The notes under the pieces were generated by a model. The model did not search any database. It was not told the origin of the DNA and saw nothing but the letters and a program-made list of their open reading frames with translations. Below, in pieces: positions 47,514 to 56,279 of a stretch of 64,000 bases of DNA. The DNA comes from Pseudomonas poae (GTDB lineage Bacteria; Pseudomonadota; Gammaproteobacteria; Pseudomonadales; Pseudomonadaceae). Location of the stretch: the NCBI GenBank assembly GCA_004000515.1, contig CP034537.1, positions 2,613,501-2,677,500 on the forward strand. The letters run 5' to 3'. Each line of letters begins with the position of its first letter. The stretch's first letter is position 1. The position numbers were made by a program, and so were the translations under genes.

Positions 47514-48035
47514 GTGAATGACCCGGATCTGGGCAACCGCATGATCAAAGTCGACCATGCCGGAGAGCATGGCGCGATCTGTATCTACAGCGGCCAGTTG
47601 TTCATGGCCCGGTTCTTTGCCCCGAGCATGGTGGCTGAACTGCAGGAGTTTCTGTCGCACGAACGTCGCCATCGCGCTGTGTTCCAGGCCGAGTTGCAAC
47701 GACGCGCTTACCGCCGCTGCCGCAGCTATTGGCTGTGTGGCCTCGGCGGTTGGGTGCTGGGTTTGGTTACCGGTGTGTGCGGACGCAAGGCCATCGTTGC
47801 CACCACGGTCGCGGTTGAAAGCGTGGTGCTCAAACACCTGGCCCATCAACTGCACGCACTGCGCGATATCGACCCGCAGGCTGTGGTCGCCATCGCTTCG
47901 ATCGTCGAAGAAGAACAACATCATCACGACCATTCGGCTGCGCAGATTGATGCACGCGACCCGTGGTTTCGCGCGCTCACACCGGTGGTCACCGCCTGGA
48001 CCGAAACCGTGATCTGGATGGGCATGCGTTCCTGA
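47514..48035 (+). CDS. Coq7-like di-iron protein (demethoxyubiquinone hydroxylase family)
   Basis: Di-iron carboxylate family. The metal ligands are visible in order: DHAGEHGA, SHERRH (ExxH), VAVESVV and VEEEQHHHD (ExxH). Coq7 hydroxylates demethoxyubiquinone in ubiquinone synthesis. I chose the GTG (IVNDPDLGNRMIKVDHAGE) giving 173 residues; an ATG 90 bases earlier in the same frame gives 203. Pseudomonas normally has a separate longer Coq7, so this may be a paralogue with another job. Divergent from the response regulator. Confidence 0.8.
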   Translation: MNDPDLGNRMIKVDHAGEHGAICIYSGQLFMARFFAPSMVAELQEFLSHERRHRAVFQAELQRRAYRRCRSYWLCGLGGWVLGLVTGVCGRKAIVATTVAVESVVLKHLAHQLHALRDIDPQAVVAIASIVEEEQHHHDHSAAQIDARDPWFRALTPVVTAWTETVIWMGMRS

Positions 48036-48078
48036 CAAACAGGCATAATCGCCCGCTACACCTGCTGTGGAGCCTCCC

Positions 48079-48453
48079 ATGAAGTCTGCCTTGTTGACCC
48101 TCGCCCTGATCCTCACCACCAGCCCTGCCTTCGCGGCCGGCGATGCCGAGGCGGGTGGCAAGCTCTTCACCAAAACCTTCGGCGGTTGCCACAGCATCGG
48201 CGAAGGCGCACGTGGCGGTTTTGGACCCGAACTCAACGGCATCATCGGCCGACCTGCCGGTACCACCACCGACTATCAGTATTCCGACGCGATGAAAAAC
48301 TCCGGCGTGGTCTGGACCCGCGACAAACTCGCCGCCTATATCGAAGCGCCGAAAAAAGTCGTGAGCGGTACGCGCATGATCTTCTGGGGCATCAGCGACC
48401 AGGACAAGATCGCCGACATCCTGGCCTACCTCGAAACCTTCCAGCCGGAATAA
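48079..48453 (+). CDS. Cytochrome c family protein with one-cysteine haem motif
   Basis: 124 residues. The signal peptide ends at FAA, and the mature part starts GDAEAGGKLF. The haem site reads FGGCH (Phe34, Cys37, His38) in place of CxxCH; the rest of the fold is intact, with EGARGGFGPELNGIIGR, YSDAMKNSG and the axial Met100 in GTRMIFWG. TTC to TGC is a single base change. A single-thioether haem (as in FxxCH/AxxCH cytochromes of euglenozoa) would be unusual in Proteobacteria. The gene lies 43 bases after the Coq7-like gene. Confidence 0.87.
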   Translation: MKSALLTLALILTTSPAFAAGDAEAGGKLFTKTFGGCHSIGEGARGGFGPELNGIIGRPAGTTTDYQYSDAMKNSGVVWTRDKLAAYIEAPKKVVSGTRMIFWGISDQDKIADILAYLETFQPE

Positions 48454-50474
48454 TCACTCGCGCACGTTCTGGAACAACATCAGCCGCGCGCTCTCGTGCA
48501 GCCCTCGGGTCAGCCCCTGCAGACGCTGAAATTCTTCGGGGTGTTGCTCTGCCACGTCTTCTCGCGGGGTTTGCGACGCCAGGTCATGCAGGGTTGGCGA
48601 ACTGCCGTCGTGCTGCATCTGCAGCAGGAAGTGCTGGGTCACGCCGCCGATGATCGGGAAGGTACCTTCGCGTAATACCAGCGGCACCACACGTTCGCCC
48701 TCGGGGGCTGGCTGCTGGATATCGCGGCCCATTGCAGCGTTGCGAAACGGCATGCCTGCCATGCCCGCCACGGTGGGCAGCAAGTCGGCCAGGCCCACGG
48801 CTGCGTCGATGACCCGAGGCTTGAGGCCGGGGGCGTGGATCAGCAGCGGCACGTTGTTACTTTCCAAGCCCAGCTGTTCGAAGGCGGGCGCCATGTGCGG
48901 GATTTGGCTGATGCGCGTGTTGTGGTCGCCGAAGAACACAAAAATGCTGTTGTCGTACCAGTCGCCGGCCTTGGCGATTTCCATCAGGCGGCCGATGTTG
49001 TAGTCCAGCAGGCGCACCGCGTTGTATTGCTCGACGCTGCGCGAACCGGCGGCCTGGACTTGCTCCAGGGTCACGTCTGCTACCTGGAAACCATCGTTCT
49101 GCTTGGGGATGGTGAAGGGGCGATGATTGCCGGAGGTCTGCAGGTAGGCGAAGAACGGTTGGTCCTTGGGCACTGCGCGTAACAACGCGTCACCCTCCTT
49201 GAACAGATCCAGGTCGGAAATACCCCACACGTCTACCCGTGGCGAACGCCAGTGGCTTTCTTCATACAACTGCACACCGTCGATGCTCTGGCGGATCAGC
49301 GCATTGATATTCGCCCAGCCGGCGTTGCCGCCGATCATGTAGAACTTCTGATAGCCCTGGAACGTGTTGATCAGCGTGTGTTGCCGCGTGATTAACGGGT
49401 TGCGCGTAGCGGTCTCCTGGCGAGTGACATCCGGCACGCCGCTGATACTCGCCCACACGGTCTTGGCAGTGCCGGTGACAGGCACATAGAAGTGCTTGAA
49501 GAACCAGCTTTGGGTGGCCAGTTTGTCCAGGTTCGGTGTGGGGTTCAGCGGGTTGCCGTAGGCGCCGACGGCACTGGTGCCGAGGGATTCAAGCATCACG
49601 AAAATCACATTGGGCGGGCGCTCTCCCGCCAGTCTATAGGGCTGCACGTCTTGCTCGCGGGTGAAATTCAGTTGCTGCGCATCGGGGTTGTCTACCCCGA
49701 GGTAATGGGCGATTTGCGGGTAATGCTCGCGCACCTTTGCTCATCAAATTGCGATTGGCCGACCTTGAGCGTGTCGTACAAAAACAGCACCGGGTTAAGG
49801 CCCACGGCGGCTACCTGGCTGTTGCCGGAAAAGAACGCATCGCTCCAGCGCAGGGGCACCGGGTTTTCCAGGTTGAGGTTGGCAACGCGACCGAGCAGGG
49901 CCAGCAGCACGGCGACAACGCCGACCAGCGAGACTGACGCAAGCGTCCATTTACCGATGACGGGTTTGGGCTGATCCAGGGTCAACCGTTCCAGGCACAC
50001 CAGCGCCCACACCCAAAGCGCCACGGCGGCCAGCCAGCAGGCGGTTATCCACAACACAGGGTAGGTTTCCCACACCATCTGTTGAGAAATCTGCGCGTCT
50101 TGCAGGTAACGCAGCACCGTCGCGTTGATGCGCACGCCAAGGTAGGCGTAGTGGCCGAAGTCGATGATGTACACCAGGCCGACCACGGCCAACGCCACGA
50201 CCAGATACCCGCGCGCCAGCCAACGCAAGGCGGGCAAGGTGATGAGGTTCCAGCGCGGCAGCCAGGCCAGCAGGGCCAGGGGTAGCAAGAGCAACACCGC
50301 CAGGCGCAGGTCGAAACGCAAGCCGATGCCGAGGGTTTCCAGTAGGTGCGGGGTGTTTAACGGCAGGCCCGAAAAGCTGACGACGAACACCAGCCGCAGT
50401 GCAGCCAGCAACATAAACACCAAGCCGATTGCGCCCACGCCGTAGCGCAGGCGGCGTGATTGCAACGCAGTCAT
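48454..50474 (-). CDS. LTA synthase-like sulfatase family membrane protein (one-base frameshift)
   Basis: 673 residues after repair: five N-terminal membrane spans, then a periplasmic alkaline-phosphatase-fold domain. The metal/catalytic residues are in VIFVMLESLG, the Thr in VTGTAKTVWASI and the DH of FFGDHNTR. The family transfers phosphoglycerol or phosphoethanolamine to glycans or lipids. The frame is lost at 49740 (GATGAGCAAAG should be GATGAGGCAAAG), bridging GQSQFDEAKVREHYPQIAHYL. The start is MTALQSRR. A REPIN separates it from the membrane-protein gene upstream. Confidence 0.88.
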
Positions 50475-50508
50475 TTTTTCCTCATTCTTTAAAACGACGC
50501 AGAACCTA

Positions 50509-50597
50509 TGTGGGAGCGGGCTTGCCCGCGATAGCGGTGTATCAGTCACCGTTGTTTTAACTGAACCAACGCTATCGCGGGCAAGCCCGCTCCCACA
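50509..50597. repeat. REPIN overlapping the end of the membrane-protein gene
   Basis: tgtgggagcgggcttgcc and its complement, with about 50 bases between. The right-hand arm supplies the last codons and stop of the gene at 50572. Confidence 0.9.
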
Positions 50598-51152
50598 GGT
50601 TGAATTGCATTAATCCAGCGATGACGCAGTAGATCGCCAACAGCGGATCGACCAGATAATCCCAATAGTTCTCTGACGCCTTGAGCCGCAACGCAAACGC
50701 CAACGTGCCCGCCACTAGCATCCACACCGCCAACGTATTGCGCAGCCACAACATCACCAGCGCCGCCAAGGCCACCAGCACAATCATCGGCCGAGGGTTG
50801 AACCCCCAGCGGTATGGATCGAAATACGTCAGGCCCAACGTCGCCGGGTACAGCACCAGGCACAGCACACCAAACAGCCCCAACATCTGCACGCGGTGAG
50901 GGCGCCCCAGCGGCTGCACCACCCCCAATCGACTCAGTGCCACCCCCCCAACAACACCAACGTGCTGAACGCCAGGTCATCGGTAAAACTGCGCACATAC
51001 GCCGCCAACGGCAGCTCATTGACCGGGATGAAACTCACCGCCACCAGTATCGGCAGCAACCACGGCCGCCAAGGTGCGGTAAAACGCAGCGCACACAGGG
51101 CCACAAAGCCCAGCAACACAAAACTCAAATGGGCCTGCCAGAGGGAAACCAT
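50572..51152 (-). CDS. Polytopic membrane protein, function unknown (one-base frameshift)
   Basis: 193 residues with about six spans (FVLLGFVALCALRF; PWLLPILVAVSFIPV; MLGLFGVLCLVLYPATLGL; MIVLVALAALVMLWL; AVWMLVAGTLAFAL; LVDPLLAIYCVIAG). One G of a run is missing: plus-strand C run 50943-50949 should be eight. The start ATG overlaps the sialidase stop (TGATG). The C-terminal LWERACPR is encoded by the REP repeat, like the hydrolase at 14.4 kb. Its partner is inferred to be the sialidase-like protein. Confidence 0.75.
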
Positions 51153-52419
51153 CACAGACGCTCCGCCAGCCAGGCTTCGTTGAAGCTGACATGTTTGATA
51201 AAGGTGTTATTCCACGAATAAACCAGGTGGTAGGTGCCGTCCGGGCTGCGGCTGAAATACGGGTATTCGTACTCAAAATCGCAACCAACGGGTTTGCACA
51301 CGCGGTAATCCAGGCTGCTCAGGAAGCGTTCTTCCAAAGGCAGGCGCCTGGCGCCGCTGGATGCGCGGAAACCTTCGCCGATAATCGCCTTGTAAGCCTC
51401 GGGGAGAACGGTTGGCCCAGTGGGTCCGGCGATTGGTCCAGTTCCACCACGGTGCGCCACTGGCTGAGCTGGGCGTCGGTGCCATAAAGGCTGAGCTTGA
51501 AGCGGCCATCTTGCAGGTCGTTGAGTGCCACCAGCAAACCGTCGTCTTGCGTGGCCACTGCCGCCAGCGATGAATTGGGGTTGGCCGGCTCCAGCGGGTA
51601 AGGCTCGCTCCAGGTTTGTCCGGCATCCGTGGTGCGGCTGGCCAGCACGCGGTGATGGGTGTCGCCGGCGTAACGCAACATCGCCACGGCGCGCTGGCCG
51701 TCCAGTGGCACGATGGTCGGTTGCAGCGAATGCTTGCCTCGGCTAATGCGGAATTTATCGATCACCGCGCCATCGGCGCTCAAGTACAGGTACTCGGCAA
51801 ACTTGCCCATGAACTCGTGATACACCGGCAAACCGATGGAACCGTCGGCATGGAACACCGGCGCGGCACGCACCAGGGTGCTGATATTGAAGAAGGGCGA
51901 GGTCACCAATTGCCTCGGCGCCGACCAGCTGGTGCCCAGGTCATCGGAGACCATCACGTTGATCGCACTGGCGGCCCAGCCACCCACCGACACCGACACG
52001 TAAAACATCCACAGGCGTTTATCCGGCGCCAACGCGATCACCGGGTTGCCGAGTTTGCGGATATAACGCTGGGTGCCGTCGCGGGTGCTTTCGCGCGTGG
52101 CCAACACCTGCTCGGCACCCCATTCGCCACTGTGGGCGTCAAAGCGCGCGGTACGCACCTGCACATCGGCGGCGCCTTCGCGGGAGCCGGCGAACCACAC
52201 CGCCATCAAGTCGCCACCGGGCAGGGCGGTGACAGAGGACGAGTGCACAAAGTCGGTGAGCTGCGTCGACACAAACCGGCTGGTGTACTGCGGGGCCGCC
52301 GCGACTTTTTCGGTGTTCGGATTCACCTGGGCGAACGGCGCCAGCACATGGGGCGGGTGGCTTTGCCAGGCGGCGAAAAACACCGCCAGCACACTGAAAA
52401 TCAATAAGGCGGAGCGCAT
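51152..52419 (-). CDS. Sialidase-like BNR-repeat protein (one-base frameshift)
   Basis: 422 residues after repair. An N-terminal hydrophobic segment (ALLIFSVLAVFFAAW) is a signal or anchor. The rest is a six-bladed propeller with Asp-boxes SDDLGTSW and TTDAGQTW. The arginine-containing N-terminal strand typical of exo-sialidases is not certain. One C is missing at plus-strand 51401-51404; the joined end reads PFSPEAYKAIIGEGFR and finishes AWLAERL. A periplasmic glycan-binding or hydrolase role is inferred. It is 21 bases after cytochrome b561 in the same run of genes. Confidence 0.83.
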
Positions 52420-52440
52420 AGAGGACCTGTGGATAAAGGA

Positions 52441-52986
52441 TTACTGCGCACGCTCGTCCGGCAGGCGCTTCCTGCGACCGGTGAGCATGGATAACGGCAG
52501 GTTGTCCCGCACCTGGATACTTTCAAACACCGCCGCCAGCACATGGATACACACCAGGCCCAGCAGCACATTGGCGGCCGTTTCGTGGACTTGCAGCGGC
52601 CAGTCAGCGCCCCACAGGGCATCGACCTCTTCCATCAGAAAGCCGCTGACGCCAACCGTGAGCAAGGCCAGCAACATCAACAGCATCACCAGCGCGCCAA
52701 TCGGCGAATGCCCCAGGCGATGCTGCGGCTGACCGTTGAGCAGTGAGCGCATGTGGGCATTCAGGCGCTTGGGTGTAGGCCAAAAGTCTGCCCAGCGTGC
52801 GCTGCGCGGTCCGACAAACCCCCATACCAAACGCACCAGCAGCCAGGCAATGGCGTAGTAGCCCAGCCAGACATGCCAGTCGTCGCCCGCTTCGTTAAAG
52901 AAGTAATTGGCGACGAAGACCCCGGCGATCGACAGATGAAACAGCCGTACCAATGGGTCCCACAGGAGCAGGGAGTCGCCTTGCAT
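52441..52986 (-). CDS. Cytochrome b561 family protein
   Basis: 181 residues with four membrane spans and haem-coordinating histidines: LWDPLVRLFHLSIAG, HVWLGYYAIAWLLVRL and the later LQVHETAANVLLGLVCIHVLAA. Typical of the small bacterial b561/PepSY-linked electron carriers at the inner membrane. Its start overlaps the PepSY gene stop (TGATG). Confidence 0.93.
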   Translation of the reverse strand: MQGDSLLLWDPLVRLFHLSIAGVFVANYFFNEAGDDWHVWLGYYAIAWLLVRLVWGFVGPRSARWADFWPTPKRLNAHMRSLLNGQPQHRLGHSPIGALVMLLMLLALLTVGVSGFLMEEVDALWGADWPLQVHETAANVLLGLVCIHVLAAVFESIQVRDNLPLSMLTGRRKRLPDERAQ

Positions 52987-53252
52987 CAGCCCTTGATCTC
53001 AGTCTTCACGGCTTTGCCGGTGACCGGGTCGTGGTAGATCTCGACCTTGCGCTTGTCTTTGTCGAAGCCGTAGATCTCGTAGCAGTTACCGTCGGTGACC
53101 TTGAACTTGCTGATGGTGTAGCCTTCGGCCTTGAGCTTGTCCTGGAAGGCTTTTTCGTCTTGCCATTGCGAGCGCTCGGCGGTGGTGCACTGCGGCCCGG
53201 CGAGGGCCAGGGGGCTGGCGAGGACGAGGGACAACAGGAGAATTTTGCGCAT
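52986..53252 (-). CDS. PepSY domain protein (small, secreted)
   Basis: 88 residues. Signal peptide MRKILLLSLVLASPLALA, then a single PepSY-like domain (KLKAEGYTISKFKVTDGNCYEIYGFDKDKRKVEIYHDP). It has two cysteines, one near the mature N-terminus and one mid-domain, that could pair. Small PepSY proteins beside cytochrome b561 and a two-component system are common; function unproven. It is first of the leftward run and divergent from the regulator gene. Confidence 0.87.
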   Translation of the reverse strand: MRKILLLSLVLASPLALAGPQCTTAERSQWQDEKAFQDKLKAEGYTISKFKVTDGNCYEIYGFDKDKRKVEIYHDPVTGKAVKTEIKG

Positions 53253-53295
53253 GGAAAAGCTCTCAGCAGAGTTGGGAGATTTCACAGTGCTAAAC

Positions 53296-53315
53296 CAACC
53301 TTAGTGCAACCTTAG
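53296..53315. promoter_or_regulatory. Tandem CAACCTTAG repeats, candidate response-regulator box
   Basis: CAACCTTAG occurs twice (53296-53304 and 53307-53315), period 11 bases, giving CTTAG-N6-CTTAG. OmpR/QseB/BqsR-type regulators bind such tandem half-sites (BqsR: TTAAG-N6-TTAAG). It lies in the divergent gap between the PepSY gene and the regulator gene. Confidence 0.55.
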
Positions 53316-53398
53316 TTGGCAACGACCCGTAACATGTTTGCCGAGGGCGTCCGCGCAAAACCCGGCATGATTTCGCCGTTTCCTACAGAGCACCAACA

Positions 53399-54061
53399 AT
53401 GCGCCTACTCCTTGTCGAAGATGATCGTGCCCTCGGCCAGGGGATTCGCGTGGCTTTGGGAGCCGAGGGCTACACCCTTGATTGGTTGCAGGATGGCGTC
53501 GCGGCCCTGCATGCGCTGCGTACCGAATCGTTTGATTTACTCCTGCTCGACCTCGGCCTGCCACGGCTCGATGGCCTCGACCTATTGCAGCAACTGCGCG
53601 CCGAGCAACACGACCTGCCGGTGCTGATTCTCACCGCCCGCGACGGCACCGCCGAACGCATCGCCGGCCTGGACGCCGGTGCCGACGACTACCTGGTCAA
53701 ACCCTTCGATGTCGAAGAACTCAAGGCCCGCGTCCGTGCCTTGTTGCGCCGTAGCCAGGGGCGTGCGCAACCGCTGCTGGAACACGCCGGCATCAGCCTT
53801 GACCCGGCAACCCAGCAAGTGCGCTACCTGGACGCGGAGATCATCGTGACGCCGATGGAGTACCAACTGCTGCACCAACTGATGGTGCGCCCCGGCAAAG
53901 TCGTCACCCGCGAGCGCCTGTCCCGCGCGTTGTACGGCTGGCAGGACCGAGTCGAAAGCAACACCCTGGAAGTGCTGATCCATAACCTGCGCAAAAAGTT
54001 ATCCACAGAGCTGATCCGCACCGTGCGCGGTGTCGGCTACGTGCTGGTACTTACCCCATGA
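53399..54061 (+). CDS. OmpR-family response regulator, QseB/PmrA-like
   Basis: 220 residues: receiver with LVEDDRALG, Asp51 in LLLDLGLPRLDG, and LTARD and VKPFDVEEL switch residues; then a C-terminal winged helix (VTPMEYQLLHQLMVRPGKVVTRERLSRALYG...RTVRGVGYVL). The partner kinase starts four bases before its stop. The divergent PepSY/b561 run is its probable target, through the CAACCTTAG tandem. Confidence 0.92.
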   Translation: MRLLLVEDDRALGQGIRVALGAEGYTLDWLQDGVAALHALRTESFDLLLLDLGLPRLDGLDLLQQLRAEQHDLPVLILTARDGTAERIAGLDAGADDYLVKPFDVEELKARVRALLRRSQGRAQPLLEHAGISLDPATQQVRYLDAEIIVTPMEYQLLHQLMVRPGKVVTRERLSRALYGWQDRVESNTLEVLIHNLRKKLSTELIRTVRGVGYVLVLTP

Positions 54062-55401
54062 ACTCGGTCCGCGCACGCATCCTCATCCCGGTGTTGGTGC
54101 TGATTCTGCTGGGCAATGCCCTGATCAGTTGGTTGGTGCTGCGCGACAGCCACCACGAAATCGAAGAGGTCTACGATGCCCAACTCGCCCAAAGTGCGCG
54201 CCTGCTGCAGGGCGTATTGCGCCAACGCGACCCTGGCGAGGCCGACTGGGACCGCCTCTATCAAGCCTTCGACCAGGCCATGAGCCGCGTGGGCGAGGAG
54301 GGCGTCGCCCACCCTTATGAAACCCGCCTGACCTTTCAGGTGTGGCGCACTGACGGCCAACTGCTCGTGCGCTCCGCCGAAGCGCCGGTGCTGGCGGCAC
54401 CGCCTGCGACCCTCGGCTCCCATGACCTGATGGACAACGGCAATGACTGGTGCGCCTTTCTTCTGGCCGACCCGCAACAGGGATTGCTGATTTGGGTGGG
54501 CGAGCGCGATGACATCCGCCAGGACGTGATCCAGCGCATCATGGGCCACACCCTCTGGCCCACGCTGATTGGCGTGCCATTGCTCACGGTATTGATCTGG
54601 TTGTTCATCGGCTGGGGTCTGAAACCGTTGCGTGCGATGGCCTCGTCGATTCGCGGACGTAACAGCGACACGTTGCAGCCCCTGCATTTGGCGCCGCTGC
54701 CCAGCGATCTGGAACCCATGCAAACCGCGCTGAACCGGCTGCTGGTGCAGGTCGACAATTTGCTTGAGCGCGAACGGCGCTTCATCGCCGACGCCGCCCA
54801 CGAACTGCGCACGCCGTTGGCGATCCTGCGTATCCACGCGCAAAACGCCCAAAGCGCCGAGACCCCGGAACAACGCCGCGAAGCCCTGGACTTCCTGGTC
54901 AACGGTGTCGACCGCGCCACCCGCATCGGTAGTCAACTGCTGACCATGGCCCGTATCGAACCGCAACTGAACAACCCGGTGCGCAGTCGTGTGCAACTGA
55001 CGGAGTTGGTGCGCGAAGAACTGGCTGAGCTGGCGCCACTGGCCATGGAAAAAGGCGTGGAACTGGTGCTGGAAGGGGAGGAGGAGGTTTGGGTGGAAAC
55101 CGAGCCCGTCGCACTGGCGATTGCGTTGCAAAACCTGGTGACCAACGCGCTCAACTTCTCGCCTGCTGGCAGCGAAGTGAAAGTGGTGATTGGTGCCACC
55201 AGCCTACGCGTGGAAGACCAGGGGCCGGGGATTGATGATGCGGAACTGGGGCGACTGTTTGAACGGTTCTACAGCCGGGGTAACGCCAACGGCGCCGGGT
55301 TGGGGTTGGCGATTGTGGAGATGATCGTCGGTAAAATTGGTTGCCGCCTGGCACTGCACAACTTGGCACAAGGCGGTTTGTGCGCACGGTTGGATTTCTG
55401 A
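54058..55401 (+). CDS. Sensor histidine kinase, QseC/PmrB-like
   Basis: 447 residues. One N-terminal span (LIPVLVLILLGNALISWLVL), a periplasmic sensor loop to about residue 160, a second span (LIGVPLLTVLIWLFIGWGL), a HAMP-like region, the phospho-acceptor His in AAHELRTPLAILR, and the ATP site ALQNLVTNALNFSP, DQGPGIDD, GAGLGLAIVEMI. Overlaps the response regulator. The stimulus is unknown; BqsS-like kinases sense metals. Confidence 0.92.
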   Translation: MNSVRARILIPVLVLILLGNALISWLVLRDSHHEIEEVYDAQLAQSARLLQGVLRQRDPGEADWDRLYQAFDQAMSRVGEEGVAHPYETRLTFQVWRTDGQLLVRSAEAPVLAAPPATLGSHDLMDNGNDWCAFLLADPQQGLLIWVGERDDIRQDVIQRIMGHTLWPTLIGVPLLTVLIWLFIGWGLKPLRAMASSIRGRNSDTLQPLHLAPLPSDLEPMQTALNRLLVQVDNLLERERRFIADAAHELRTPLAILRIHAQNAQSAETPEQRREALDFLVNGVDRATRIGSQLLTMARIEPQLNNPVRSRVQLTELVREELAELAPLAMEKGVELVLEGEEEVWVETEPVALAIALQNLVTNALNFSPAGSEVKVVIGATSLRVEDQGPGIDDAELGRLFERFYSRGNANGAGLGLAIVEMIVGKIGCRLALHNLAQGGLCARLDF

Positions 55402-55417
55402 CCCGCCGCCCATGCCC

Positions 55418-55507
55418 TGTGGGAGCGGGCTTGCTCGCGAAGGCGGCGTGTCAGTCGATACAAGCGCTGGCTGATCCACCGCTTTCGCAGGCAAGCCAGC
55501 TCCCACA
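55418..55507. repeat. REPIN downstream of the sensor kinase
   Basis: tgtgggagcgggcttgctcg and the complement caggcaagccagctccca at the right, with about 45 bases between. Confidence 0.88.
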
Positions 55508-55553
55508 CTTTGAACTGCGCCAGGCTCGGAAAATAGCCACCCCGCCAATCCCC

Positions 55554-55590
55554 TGTGGGAGCTGTCGAGCCTTAGCGAGGCTGCGAAGGG
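55554..55590. repeat. Single REP sequence
   Basis: tgtgggagctgtcgagcc followed by the internal hairpin gagcct/aggctg and ending ctgcgaagg. A lone REP-like element between the REPIN and the lipoprotein gene. The rest of the 308-base gap shows no gene. Confidence 0.7.
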
Positions 55591-55709
55591 ATCACCTCGG
55601 TGCACCTGGAAAACCGCAGCACCTGTATCTCAACCGCGCCAGTGCGGAACATTCTGTTCAATCTCAGGTCCAGTCATCACCCCATTCACACCGATAAGGA
55701 CATCCCCCT

Positions 55710-56279
55710 GTGAAGCGAATTGCTCTGCTTTCCCTCATCACGCTGGCCCTCTGCGCCTGCCAATCCAACCAACGCAACTCATCGCCAACCCTGCTCAAAG
55801 ACGGCATCCAGCTGCGCCAAAAAACCGTAGCCGTCGACGCCGACCACGCCAAAGTCATCATGAAAGCCAACGGCGGCACCAACCCCGTCGAATTCTCCAT
55901 CCGCCGCGAAGGCGACCCCGACCAGCGCATGGAAACCCTCGGCACCGTGATGGACACCGGCGAAGGTAAAGTCTTCAACTGGATCGCCAAACTCAACCAA
56001 ACCGTCGCCAGCGCCGGCTTCAAGCGTTTCCCGCAATTGGAGACCCTGGCCGATCCTGGCAAGAAGCTCACCGTTTCCAGCACGGCAGGCAGCCAGGGCA
56101 ACGGGGTTTACTACAACTGCGGGCCAGTGATGAGCACGTTTAGCCCGGAGAAGGCCAAGGTGTATTTGGTGGAGTTTCAGTTCAAAGGGGAGCGGTGTGA
56201 GCAGCATGTGTTTGATGTGACGGACCCGGCGCAGCGGGTTCCGGTGGACGGGGTGGGGAGTGGGGTGAAGGCGAGTTGA
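55710..56279 (+). CDS. Small lipoprotein, function unknown
   Basis: 189 residues starting with GTG. Signal peptide VKRIALLSLITLALCAC with a lipobox (LCAC, Cys17) and then a Ser/Asn-rich linker. The mature part has a beta-rich pattern (AVDADHAKVIMKANGGTNPVEFSIRREG; VFNWIAKLNQTVASAGFKRFP) and two further cysteines (NCGPVMS, GERCEQHVF) that may pair. No family recognised. It converges on the third gene of the toxin module. Confidence 0.78.
   Translation: MKRIALLSLITLALCACQSNQRNSSPTLLKDGIQLRQKTVAVDADHAKVIMKANGGTNPVEFSIRREGDPDQRMETLGTVMDTGEGKVFNWIAKLNQTVASAGFKRFPQLETLADPGKKLTVSSTAGSQGNGVYYNCGPVMSTFSPEKAKVYLVEFQFKGERCEQHVFDVTDPAQRVPVDGVGSGVKAS

Noticed and set aside
54037..55131. A 364-codon leftward open frame inside the sensor kinase gene
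   Set aside because: Antisense shadow of a kinase with all motifs intact on the other strand.
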